64,000 bases of DNA from an uncultured Clostridia bacterium (GCA_947062475.1 CAMSQA010000002.1:48509-112508); one strand, 5' to 3'; positions 9,545 through 18,868 are shown, numbered from the stretch's first letter. Translations and numbers: made by a program. The notes: generated from the letters alone by a model not told the origin.

Positions 9545-10115
9545 AATTTTTTATAATTTCTAATTGTCGATTAAGATTGTCTTTTTTATCACACAAACTT
9601 AAAGATTGCTTTGATTTTACAAAGTTAATAATAGAAGTTCCAGTCTTACAAAAATTAGTTTCTATTCTATCTTGTTTGACATATTTCTTTTTAAGATTAA
9701 GCAAAACATCTAAATATAGACCTAAATTATTCGCCCTAAATAGTTTTTGTATATAATACTTGCTACTCCAACATGAAGCAATAAATCTGCTAACAAAATC
9801 TTTATCTTGTTGGCTATCAAATAATTGCATTAATAAAAATATTTTACTTTTATTTTTGCTTGTATAGCAGTGATTAATAGATATAAATTCAAAGTTTAAA
9901 AGATTAATCCTTTTATTAAAATTATGAAATCTTTGCAAAAACTTTTTCTTAAAGTCTGCTTGTTTTGATTCTATCTTTATAATATAGGCATTATCAAGTA
10001 TAGGGTTAAGTGTTCTCAAAAAAGCAACTTGCCAATCAATCATATTGATAAGTTCTTTCTTTGAATAGTACTCACTTTTAGGACATTGAGCGAGGTCCAT
10101 TTTTGTATTTTTCAT
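9516..10115 (-). CDS. Hypothetical protein of the integrated element
   Basis: 199-aa ORF overlapping the start of the downstream ORF; same operon. Confidence 0.55.
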   Translation of the reverse strand: MKNTKMDLAQCPKSEYYSKKELINMIDWQVAFLRTLNPILDNAYIIKIESKQADFKKKFLQRFHNFNKRINLLNFEFISINHCYTSKNKSKIFLLMQLFDSQQDKDFVSRFIASCWSSKYYIQKLFRANNLGLYLDVLLNLKKKYVKQDRIETNFCKTGTSIINFVKSKQSLSLCDKKDNLNRQLEIIKNYENKYKETK

Positions 10116-10265
10116 ATAAAAATCTCCTTAATATAAAATTAAATTTTTTGCATAATAAAGGCATGCACACCTAATTAGTTGTACTGAATAAATAAGTTTG
10201 TTTTACTTTGTTACGGTCAATAGCCAGTGTGAATTAAGTAATATCTTTCTTTCATATTTACCTCT

Positions 10266-10856
10266 CTAAAATTGACATTCTTCAAGTTGACTATGACATT
10301 GGTCTTCAATGAAGAAAACTTTATGATGTTTTTTATCAATCTTTGCGTTTAATTCAATAAGTCCTTCGCCATATCTTTTATTAGTTTGAAACTCTACTTG
10401 TATCTTTAAACTAAAATCAATCAAAGAATTAATCTGCTGTTTTGTCAATTTAACATTGTTATAAGTCTTACATGAACGCACATCTTCACAATTAAGCAAA
10501 ATATCTAACGCAATCCCATTTTTTGAAATAGTGTGCTTTTTATTTAAAAAGTCATTGTCAAGATTCCTGTACTCTGTTGAGTAAAGAGTGTTAGTTTTCT
10601 TGTTGTATTCGATTAATTCTGCACAAACATTAAAAATCTTAAAAGTTTTTGGAATTGGGTCGTTTGAACAACCTTGTATTTTTTGGAAATAGAAGTTTAA
10701 TGTCAAGTGCAATTTGAAGTTTTCTTCATCAATTGCGAAATAGTTTTTTTGATTTTCAATATCAAGAACTAATCCTTCGTCTAAACTTTCTAAATAGCCA
10801 AATGAACTGCTTGGACTATTTTTAACTGGTTTGAAATAAACATTTTGATTTTTCAT
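10266..10856 (-). CDS. Hypothetical protein of the integrated element
   Basis: 196-aa ORF, first gene of the minus-strand 10856-8975 operon. Confidence 0.55.
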   Translation of the reverse strand: MKNQNVYFKPVKNSPSSSFGYLESLDEGLVLDIENQKNYFAIDEENFKLHLTLNFYFQKIQGCSNDPIPKTFKIFNVCAELIEYNKKTNTLYSTEYRNLDNDFLNKKHTISKNGIALDILLNCEDVRSCKTYNNVKLTKQQINSLIDFSLKIQVEFQTNKRYGEGLIELNAKIDKKHHKVFFIEDQCHSQLEECQF

Positions 10857-10973
10857 AATTATTTTTCCTTTTATAATTTCTAAATTTTTGCCCTAAAAAA
10901 GCACATAGTGTGATAGTAAACACTATTTTTAGGGTTGCAAGTAATTTCGTAGACTTCTATCGATTTTACTTAT

Positions 10974-11032
10974 ACTTACTTATACATAATTTTTTTTGAA
11001 GTAATTTTTACTTTTTCCAAATTTCATGGAAA
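10974..11032. repeat. Copy A of duplicated promoter/operator module
   Basis: 59-nt block, about 53/59 identical to 12952-13010, ending in TTCCAAATTTCATGGAA. Confidence 0.75.
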
Positions 11033-11094
11033 ACTATTAAAAATTTTTTAATTTTAGGTGTGTCATTGTTGAATGATAGTTAATAAACAATTAA

Positions 11095-12498
11095 TTAACC
11101 ACACAAAAAGTCATTGTAAGTAATAGAGGCTTCTTCTGGTTGTCCTTCCATAAGTTGCGTGTAAACTTGCAATGTAAAGGCTGGCGAACTATGACCAAGT
11201 ATATAAGAAACGACTTTTATTGGAATGCCACTTTTAATCATCAAGGTACAACATGTGTGCCTAAGTCCATGACATGACACATGCTTAAAATCGTTTTCAA
11301 TTTCGAATTTTGTAACCCATTGAGCAAGGGTGCATGGATTTATGCCTTCGCCACAATCTTGTAAAAATAACAAGTTACTTTTAGCCCATAAATCACCATG
11401 CGAACTCTTTTGCTCGTCCCACCAAACTTTGTATTCTAATAGTATTTCAGCAAGTTTTTTTGGCATTGAGATTGTGCGTATAGAAGTGTCTGTCTTTGGT
11501 CGTTTGTTCTTAATTCCAAATTTTTTACCTGCATAAATTCTATTCTGTCTAACACTTAAAGTATTTTCTTCAAAATTAATAGCATTAAATGTCATACCTG
11601 CAACTTCGGCTTTTCGTAAACCAAGAAATATAAACATTGCTAAACTCGCTTTTCTTCTCAAATCTCTTTCATTTTCAATACATTTAACAAATTGTTTTGC
11701 TTCATCTTGATTGTATATTGTTTTTGGTTTTGTAGTTACTTTAAATGGTTTTGTGTATTCTTTTGTCGTAAAGTTTTCATCTATGCACCTTGAACGCTTG
11801 GCTTCTGCAAAAATCATTTTGAGTGTTCTTCTAATACCAGCAATAGTTGCCTTTGAGTATCTGCATTTTGTTGTAGTTATCTCAAAATATTTTTCTATTG
11901 GCACATTGAAATATTTACAAATTGCTTTTGCAGTTGCCATGCTCACTTGATTTCCTATGTTACTTGCCATTCTTAATGTTAGTCTATTAATGCCTATACT
12001 TTCAGCGATTTTATGTTGTTGTTTATATTCAATCAATTCTTTAATTGATTTTTTTACAATCACAACTTGTTTATCGTATGTGCTTGCAGAGATATCATCA
12101 TAAAAATCTTGTATTTTATCTGGTCCAATACTTCTCATTTTAAAACCCTTGAAAGCAGGGATTATTGCTTTTAAATGCTGTTCAACATCATTATGATAAC
12201 AATAAGAATCTTCATTTCTTTTTAAGATTTTCCCAAGCCACTCATAAGCAAACTCTTCAAACATAGGATTCTTTTTTTCTTTAAGCGTGCCATAAGTAGA
12301 AAGTTTTTCGACTTCTTCTTCGAATTCATATTTAACTTTGTCTAATTCGTGTTCGACTTTGCTTTTAGTTAAATGTTTAGGAATTTTCCAAGTTTTAGAA
12401 TACTGCTTATTTTTGCCAGTATAATAGTCTTTTCCACTACATATAAGTCTGTAACTGATAAGTTCTCCATATTTGTTTCTGCGTGCTTCTACATACAT
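11095..12498 (-). CDS. Tyrosine recombinase/integrase
   Basis: LGLRKAEVAG (box I Arg), HGLRHTCCTLMIKSG (HxLRH), LGHSSPAFTLQVYTQL (H and catalytic Tyr); also an internal XRE-like segment. Confidence 0.94.
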   Translation of the reverse strand: MYVEARRNKYGELISYRLICSGKDYYTGKNKQYSKTWKIPKHLTKSKVEHELDKVKYEFEEEVEKLSTYGTLKEKKNPMFEEFAYEWLGKILKRNEDSYCYHNDVEQHLKAIIPAFKGFKMRSIGPDKIQDFYDDISASTYDKQVVIVKKSIKELIEYKQQHKIAESIGINRLTLRMASNIGNQVSMATAKAICKYFNVPIEKYFEITTTKCRYSKATIAGIRRTLKMIFAEAKRSRCIDENFTTKEYTKPFKVTTKPKTIYNQDEAKQFVKCIENERDLRRKASLAMFIFLGLRKAEVAGMTFNAINFEENTLSVRQNRIYAGKKFGIKNKRPKTDTSIRTISMPKKLAEILLEYKVWWDEQKSSHGDLWAKSNLLFLQDCGEGINPCTLAQWVTKFEIENDFKHVSCHGLRHTCCTLMIKSGIPIKVVSYILGHSSPAFTLQVYTQLMEGQPEEASITYNDFLCG

Positions 12499-12701
12499 AC
12501 TGGCACCTCGCTTTCTTCATCGCTTAGATACCTTATTAGATCATCAAAGTTTACAAACAATTTCTTCCCACTTTTAAAGTGCTTGACTAAATTATTTTCG
12601 CATAATTTTCTAATGTAATATTCACAAACTATTGAGCCTTCATCAAGTTTTAATATTTCTTTTCTACATTCGGCAACTGTTCTTAATTTTGGTAATGTCA
12701 T
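12489..12701 (-). CDS. Excisionase-like small DNA-binding protein
   Basis: 70-aa HTH-type ORF (EYYIRKLCENNLVKHFKSGKKLFVNFDDLIRYL) overlapping the integrase start. Confidence 0.7.
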   Translation of the reverse strand: MTLPKLRTVAECRKEILKLDEGSIVCEYYIRKLCENNLVKHFKSGKKLFVNFDDLIRYLSDEESEVPVCM

Positions 12702-12951
12702 AATCTTTTCTCCTAAATTTTAATCATTATATATTGAGGAATTTTAAAAATACACCTCTGGGCAAAACTTTTTTCAAAAGTTTCAAAATCCTAATTTTTA
12801 ATAGTGCTGTACGCATCTTTAAAACAAGATGCAATTAATAACAAATTTTTATAGAAACTTTCAATTTAAAATCATGCATAGTCTTTCCTCCATTCTATTT
12901 GGAATTGGTTTAATTTAAAAAATCGCAGACCTCTTCCAAATTTTTATTTAC

Positions 12952-13010
12952 ACTTACTTATACATAATTTTTTTTGAAGCAATTTTGATAAATTCCAAAT
13001 TTCATGGAAA
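12952..13010. repeat. Copy B of duplicated promoter/operator module
   Basis: 59-nt near-copy of 10974-11032 between xis (-) and the XRE repressor (+). Confidence 0.75.
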
Positions 13011-13065
13011 TATGCTTTAATTTTTTTTAAATTTGTGCTAAAATTCGATTGTAGAGAGGTGTTTT

Positions 13066-13611
13066 ATGGATAAAGAAGAACAAAAAAAGCAAAAAAAAAT
13101 AATAAAAGAGCAAAAGAAAGAAGATATTAAAAATGCAGGTCAAATCTTTTCTAAAAACTTAAAAAAAGTTATGAAACAAAATAAAATCACTCAACAAGAG
13201 TTGGCAACTGCAATGGGTGTTAATGACCAAACTTTGTCAAATTGGTTTGATAATAAAAAAGGTTATCAACCTAAATGGGTTGGCTATATGGCTTTAATGT
13301 TCAAATATCTTATAGAGTCTAAAAAGATAAAATTTTTTGAGCCTACTTTTCTTTATAAGGAATTAGTTGAAGAAAGCACATTTATAAAATTAGAGGAGTT
13401 ATATCAATTAAAACAAGAGATTAGAGATTGGAAGTCTATGAAACTTGATAAGGAAATTAGATATTTGATAAAAGACAATAAATTTAAAAACAACATATCT
13501 AATTTAAAACTACTGAAAAAACAATGTTACGCAAAAACAAGTTCTGTTATTCAAACTGATTTACTTGATACTGGCAAAGACATATATGATATTTTTGATA
13601 AAATTAAATAA
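13066..13611 (+). CDS. XRE-family transcriptional regulator
   Basis: FSKNLKKVMKQNKITQQELATAMGVNDQTLSNWFDNKKGYQPKW HTH. Confidence 0.8.
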   Translation: MDKEEQKKQKKIIKEQKKEDIKNAGQIFSKNLKKVMKQNKITQQELATAMGVNDQTLSNWFDNKKGYQPKWVGYMALMFKYLIESKKIKFFEPTFLYKELVEESTFIKLEELYQLKQEIRDWKSMKLDKEIRYLIKDNKFKNNISNLKLLKKQCYAKTSSVIQTDLLDTGKDIYDIFDKIK

Positions 13612-13636
13612 AAAAAATAAGTGCCCCAATACTTTA

Positions 13637-13732
13637 ATTCTGGGACACTTTTTTAGTTGGTTAATATAAATTATTAAAAAGATTGTTTTCGTTTAATGGG
13701 GGTTAACTGGTTAACTCTGGGAACATCTTGTG
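13637..13732. repeat. Noncoding repeat copy 1
   Basis: ATTCTGGGACACTTT ... CTGGTTAACTCTGG ... TGTG in the same order and spacing as 14320-14416. Confidence 0.6.
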
Positions 13733-13739
13733 TTTCAAT

Positions 13740-14204
13740 CTATATTGATAACAATCTAATCAGTTCTTTGATTCGTTCCATATTATGAGTTTCAAGTGAG
13801 ATTTGGATCACTTCGTTTAATTTGTCTTTGATTAGGTTTGATAAGATTTCTATCAAATCATTTTCAAAAGTTTTTACATCTTTAAATTCATTTTCAATAA
13901 GTGGTATTTTAGTTTCTTCAAGTTTATATTCTATGCGACCACTATGTTTATACATATCTGCTAAATAAGTATATGTAAAATATAGACACAAAACGGCTTT
14001 ACTTTCGGATTGAATCATAAATGACAACTTTTCTTTTCTTTCTTTGAAAGGCATTTGAGAAAGTTTTGTATCAAGCACTTTATCAAGTCTATTTATGTAG
14101 CAAGTATCTTTGATTAAATAATCTTTTATAAAGTCAAAGATGTAGGGCATAAAGTCATCTGCATTTTTGTATTTTATGGGTTTTTGTTTATTTTGATTTT
14201 TCAT
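13740..14204 (-). CDS. Hypothetical protein of the integrated element
   Basis: 154-aa ORF on the minus strand. Confidence 0.5.
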   Translation of the reverse strand: MKNQNKQKPIKYKNADDFMPYIFDFIKDYLIKDTCYINRLDKVLDTKLSQMPFKERKEKLSFMIQSESKAVLCLYFTYTYLADMYKHSGRIEYKLEETKIPLIENEFKDVKTFENDLIEILSNLIKDKLNEVIQISLETHNMERIKELIRLLSI

Positions 14205-14319
14205 ATTCGCTCCTTGATTTTTTATTTTGGCTTGGCAAGGTTATTATAAATCGTATTTTTTGAAATTGACACTCTTGGTTAAAAGTTTTTCAAAAAAAAT
14301 AAATGGTTTCAAAATTGAC

Positions 14320-14416
14320 ATTCTGGGACACTTTATAAGCAAGTATATATATTTTATTAAACAAACTATTTTCGTTAAATCTGGGTATATCTGGTTAACT
14401 CTGGTGATATTCTGTG
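14320..14416. repeat. Noncoding repeat copy 2
   Basis: See 13637-13732. Confidence 0.6.
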
Positions 14417-14448
14417 CATAAAAAAAGACTATTCAATTTGAAATAGTC

Positions 14449-14745
14449 TTATTTTTTGCTTTCATTTAATATTTTTTGTTTGCTCATAAACTTAACAAGA
14501 GAATTGCACATTTTAATCAATTTTTCTTTTGACACAATTCTATATGTTGCTATACAATCTACTGCATTTTGTAATATTAGGTTTTTCATTAATATATCTG
14601 CTTCATCATAACTAATATTATATAATCGTTGTAGAGCAGTGATAGATATAATATCAACATTTCCTAAATCTTTAATATCAAGTTGTGGGACTTTCTCTTT
14701 AATGGTTATTTTAATTTGTTTATTATCTTCTTTTACAAGTTTCAT
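14449..14745 (-). CDS. Hypothetical protein of the integrated element
   Basis: 98-aa ORF. Confidence 0.5.
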   Translation of the reverse strand: MKLVKEDNKQIKITIKEKVPQLDIKDLGNVDIISITALQRLYNISYDEADILMKNLILQNAVDCIATYRIVSKEKLIKMCNSLVKFMSKQKILNESKK

Positions 14746-14831
14746 ATTATCTGCTCCTATTTCTTTTAATGCATTACAATAAATTTAGCCCATTAAAAAA
14801 GACCTTTTAAAAAGGTCTTTAACTTTTTATT

Positions 14832-15071
14832 TCATAAGCAATCATTAAGAACATTTTTCAATAAATCTTCGTCAAGTTCTTCATTATATTTTTCTTTTAA
14901 TATTTTTGAAACTTTTTTAACTAAATCTTTATAGTCATATTTATAAGTTTCATGCTCTTGTGATATTAATGAATCTTTATGTTCAATATATTTAGATTCT
15001 ATTGCTCCAATTTCACATAACACTTTTTTGATAAGTTCTCTTTTTTCTTCTTTTTCTTTCATTTTATTCAT
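14832..15071 (-). CDS. Hypothetical small charged protein
   Basis: 79-aa ORF. Confidence 0.45.
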   Translation of the reverse strand: MNKMKEKEEKRELIKKVLCEIGAIESKYIEHKDSLISQEHETYKYDYKDLVKKVSKILKEKYNEELDEDLLKNVLNDCL

Positions 15072-15089
15072 TTTTAACTTTTTCTTTTT

Positions 15090-17138
15090 TTAATTATTAT
15101 TTTCTATCTCTGCAAGATATTGTTCATATGTGTAACTATAATATATTTTTGCTGGAGAACTAGGGGTTTCTGATCCATCATTTGAAGTGAATTGTCCAGT
15201 ATATTTCCAACGATAATCCCAGTCTGAATTTACACTTTCACAATAAACTTTTAATATACTACTGTTACAACCACGAAATATATAAGCCCCCATAGTAGTT
15301 ATACTCTTTGGGATATAAATACTTTTTAAATTATCACATCGTGCAAAGGCTAAAGACCCAAGGCATGTAACACTACTAGGAAGTGCGATATTTGTTAAAC
15401 TTTTGCAACTTGCAAAAGCATCATCACCAATAGATGTGACACCATATTCAAGTGTAACTGATGTTAAACCTGTACATTCTTGAAATGCACCATAGTAAAT
15501 AGTTTCAACACTGCTTGGTATTGTAATAGATGTTAAACCTGTACATCCATTAAATGCATACTGACCAATAGATTCAACGCTGCTTGGTATTGTAATAGAT
15601 GTTAGTTTTGAGCAATTATAAAATGCATAATACTCAATATTCTCAACGCTGCTTGGGATTTCTATAGATGTTAAACCTGTACATCCTGTAAGTCCACCAA
15701 GTGTCTTAAGACCATATTCAAGTGTAATAGAAGTTAAACCTGTGCAATCCTTAAACCCCTTAAGTGTTTCAACACTGCTTGGGATTGTGATAGATGTCAA
15801 TCCAGTACAATTTTCAAAAGCCGAGATGTATTTAACTCCATTTGAAATAGACAAAGTTTTTAAACCCGTACACCCACTAAAACCTCCAAGGTTTTCAACA
15901 GTGCCTGGTATTGTAATATCTGTTAGTTTTGTACATCTAGTGAAGCCACTTATATTTGTAACACTGCTTGGTATTGTAATATCTGTTAGATTTGTGCAAT
16001 CAGTAAAACCCATAACGCTTGTAACAGTATCTGGAATAGTTAAAGATTTTAGACCTGTACATCCACCAAAACCTCCAAGTGTTTTGACACTGCTTGGAAT
16101 ATTGCCAATACTTGTTAGACTTGTACAGCCTCTAAATGCACCATTTTTAATAGTGCTTAATTGATTACCAATATAAATAATCTCTCTAATAGTTGTCATA
16201 TTCTCAAATGCACCTACAAATTTTGTAGTTACAAATGGATATGTGCCAGATTCAACATCTCTACCATAAATACTTTTTACTGGAAAAGAATTTATATATT
16301 CTGGAATAATTGCAATCGTTGCATTCTCTTCTTTATATTCTGTAATTACTGCTCCACCATCAGATACATAATAAGAGTATTTGCTATAATCAATATTAAT
16401 CCATTTAGCATAAATTCTTGAATTTGTTGTAAATGTTGTAGTTTCAGCGAGTTGTACATTAAAATAAGGGTCTAAAAAGTATCCATAAAAATACTTTTCA
16501 ATCATAGGGTTAGTTGTTATATCTTCTGGTTTTTTTAGATTTGTTAATATATAATCATTATCTTCATTAGTATATATTGTATCATAAAGATTTCCATCAA
16601 CATATACTTCAACTGCTACTTTCCATTTTGCATATAAATTAACATTATGTGAAGGCATTGTTGTTGCTGTAAATGGTTGTGAATTGTCGGTATACCAATA
16701 ATCAAAAGTATAACCTGACTTTGTAGGTGTAGGCAAGTTTAGGCTTGTTCCTTCGTTTTGCGTAATAGCACTCAATGCATTTCCGCCATTAGTGTTAAAA
16801 GTAATTGTATATTGTTCTAATGATTTTGTCCATTTTGCATATAAAATAGTATCACTATTAATGGTATCAACTGCAAATCTAAATTCATAGTTATAGTTAG
16901 AATCAATATACCACCCAGCAAACTTATAATTAACTTTTGTGGGTTGGGTCGGCTCGTTTATCAATTGACCTTTTTCAACTTGAATATTATCAATATTGCT
17001 TCCACCACACGTGTCGAAAGTTACTATACAATATGTAGGTGTTGGATCAATATCTTTGTTTGGTCCACAAGCAGTAAAAAGAAGAGTGCCACATATAAGC
17101 ACAAACATTAAACAGATTATTGTTTTAAACTTTTTCAT
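15090..17138 (-). CDS. BspA-like leucine-rich-repeat surface lipoprotein with InlB B-type repeats
   Basis: Lipobox LLFTACG; Listeria-Bacteroides repeats (YCIVTFDTCGGSNIDNIQVEKGQLI..PTKVNYKFAGWYID); many TSITIPSSVxxIxxxAFxxCTGL LRR_5 repeats. Confidence 0.92.
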   Translation of the reverse strand: MKKFKTIICLMFVLICGTLLFTACGPNKDIDPTPTYCIVTFDTCGGSNIDNIQVEKGQLINEPTQPTKVNYKFAGWYIDSNYNYEFRFAVDTINSDTILYAKWTKSLEQYTITFNTNGGNALSAITQNEGTSLNLPTPTKSGYTFDYWYTDNSQPFTATTMPSHNVNLYAKWKVAVEVYVDGNLYDTIYTNEDNDYILTNLKKPEDITTNPMIEKYFYGYFLDPYFNVQLAETTTFTTNSRIYAKWINIDYSKYSYYVSDGGAVITEYKEENATIAIIPEYINSFPVKSIYGRDVESGTYPFVTTKFVGAFENMTTIREIIYIGNQLSTIKNGAFRGCTSLTSIGNIPSSVKTLGGFGGCTGLKSLTIPDTVTSVMGFTDCTNLTDITIPSSVTNISGFTRCTKLTDITIPGTVENLGGFSGCTGLKTLSISNGVKYISAFENCTGLTSITIPSSVETLKGFKDCTGLTSITLEYGLKTLGGLTGCTGLTSIEIPSSVENIEYYAFYNCSKLTSITIPSSVESIGQYAFNGCTGLTSITIPSSVETIYYGAFQECTGLTSVTLEYGVTSIGDDAFASCKSLTNIALPSSVTCLGSLAFARCDNLKSIYIPKSITTMGAYIFRGCNSSILKVYCESVNSDWDYRWKYTGQFTSNDGSETPSSPAKIYYSYTYEQYLAEIENNN

Positions 17139-17306
17139 AAATCACTCCTTGATACAAGCAATTATAACATATAATTCAATAAAAGTAAACAATATTGAGA
17201 ATATTTCAATATTATATTGAAAATGCTTGCATTTTACCAGTTTAGTTTCAAGCAGTATAAGTTGCTCCATATTTTATAATTAAGATAGCATTTTGGAGGT
17301 TAAAAT

Positions 17307-17606
17307 ATGGATAAACAAGACTTGATTTTTAAGATAAGCACTATTCGCACAAATGCAAACTTATCTGCAAGAAAGTTATCACTAAATATTGACATGCACG
17401 ATAGTTATATAAATAGGCTTGAAAGTCAAAAAGACTTTTTACCAAGTATGGAAGTGTTTTTTAAGATACTTGAAGAATGTAATTGTTCTGCTGAAAAGTT
17501 CTTTTATCATGACTACAACAACTATGAAAGTGATATGGAGATTTTAGAAAAGTTTAAGAGTTTGAGTGAAGATAAGAAGAAAGCATTATTAGAGTTTATA
17601 AAATAA
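17307..17606 (+). CDS. XRE-family transcriptional regulator
   Basis: KISTIRTNANLSARKLSLNIDMHDSYINRLESQKDFLPSMEVFFKILE. Confidence 0.8.
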   Translation: MDKQDLIFKISTIRTNANLSARKLSLNIDMHDSYINRLESQKDFLPSMEVFFKILEECNCSAEKFFYHDYNNYESDMEILEKFKSLSEDKKKALLEFIK

Positions 17607-17625
17607 AGTAGTCAGTTTTGACTAC

Positions 17626-18420
17626 TTAATTTTTTTGTGGCTTATGAAAATACTGCTTGTCTATGCAAGTGATAATTTCGCCAGTGTTTCGGTCAATAAA
17701 CTTATGTTTATCACTAAAACAATAAAGATTGTTGCCAGTTTCTTTTATGCTGTCTTTATTTGCTTTGTCAAGTATATCACAAACACCTTGCTTATTTGTG
17801 GTTATCTCATGCTTATTTGCGATTGGAAAATCTTTGCTATTAGATATGATTTGCACAAATTGTGGTAGTTTGGTGTATGTGGGGTTATCTGGGTTTATAT
17901 TTTCGGTTTTAGGTTGTGTGAAATAATCCACAAGCCCATAAGCTTCGGTTACTCTTTTAAAGTCTGTAAAACCTTGTTTCCAATGCTTTTTAACCCATGT
18001 TTTAGTAAAGTTTTTTGGTATTTCATTTTTAAACATTAAAATCAAATGTATATGAAAATGGATGTTATCTTCAAAGGATTCAATAGCACGAATATAAAAG
18101 CACTTACCAAAATTTCTTTTGATACATAGCATAAAAGATTGAAATTTCTTTTTTAATTCAGTTCATAACATTATATTTGAAGTAGTTAAAGTTAAAAAGA
18201 CACATTTATTAGGAACTAAATCAAAGGTATATAGTTTTTGTCTAAACTGCTTTAAGGTCTTTTCATATTTTTTGGTTGTTATAAAAGGATTGTCTTTGTT
18301 TCGTGTTTTAGTGGGTAGTACACGATTTTTAACAATAGCACCTTTAAAATGATTATAATTTTTTTGAATTACTATTCTATCATTATTATAGATAGTAACT
18401 TTGTATTGTTTATTTTTCAT
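17626..18420 (-). pseudogene. HUH-type rolling-circle Rep protein interrupted by one in-frame TGA
   Basis: ORFs 18163-18420 (motif 1-like VFLTLTT) and 17626-18132 (HUH: NIHFHIHLIL; Tyr region AYGLVDYFTQ) share one frame and are separated only by TGA at 18163-18165 plus 10 sense codons. Confidence 0.8.
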
Positions 18421-18650
18421 ATTGATTCATCTCCATTTATTTTGGTTTATCTTGTTTATTTTATAAAAATTTAAAATTTATTTCATTAGAATACTTGCAT
18501 AATATTTTGAACTATGCTATACTACTTACGATTTAAAAATGTTTACAAAAATGTATATATATTTAAATCAAGTTAAGAGAATTTGGATTGAGTTGGCACT
18601 CTCTTCTAAATCATATGTGTAATAAAAAGTGTAACGCATACTACAAAAAC

Positions 18651-18721
18651 TACGCAAGATAGGTAATTTCACACTTAAATAATTTAATTAGAAATTATAA
18701 CAATTCGATTACGCAAGATAG
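18651..18721. repeat. Two 12-bp direct repeats TACGCAAGATAG near the right end
   Basis: Identical copies at 18651-18662 and 18710-18721; candidate integrase/Xis arm sites. Confidence 0.6.
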
Positions 18722-18784
18722 AAAAGTCTAACACTTTGTTGAGAACTACAAGAGTTAATAATGGAATAAGTTATTACTCTTAAT

Positions 18785-18821
18785 CGAAGGGTCCGGGGTT
18801 CGAGCCCCCGGCAGTCCACCA
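18785..18821 (+). pseudogene. 3' half of split tRNA-Lys(CTT) (attR)
   Basis: CGAAGGGTCCGGGGTTCGAGCCCCCGGCAGTCCACCA complements the 5' half at 8621-8659. Confidence 0.92.
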
Positions 18822-18824
18822 AAG

Positions 18825-18849
18825 TCGGGATTACCCGATTTTTTTTATT
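18825..18849 (+). terminator. Terminator of the original tRNA-Lys transcription unit
   Basis: TCGGGattaCCCGA followed by a T run. Confidence 0.7.
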
Positions 18850-18868
18850 GCCGGCAACTTGCAACTTT

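Larger units (their letters stand above)
8660..18784. mobile_element. Integrated mobile element of about 10.1 kb in tRNA-Lys(CTT)
   Basis: Bounded by 9-bp direct repeat ACTCTTAAT (8651-8659 and 18776-18784) within the split tRNA; encodes tyrosine integrase, Xis-like protein, XRE repressors and HUH Rep. Confidence 0.92.

Noticed and set aside
15742-16421. Plus-strand ORFs antisense to the BspA-like gene (140 and 86 aa)
   Set aside because: Repetitive shadow ORFs created by the LRR repeats; no RBS or family features.
8621-18821. Group I intron or trans-spliced split tRNA
   Set aside because: The 10.1-kb insert carries an integrase and a Rep, has a direct-repeat core at both junctions, and no intron core was recognised.
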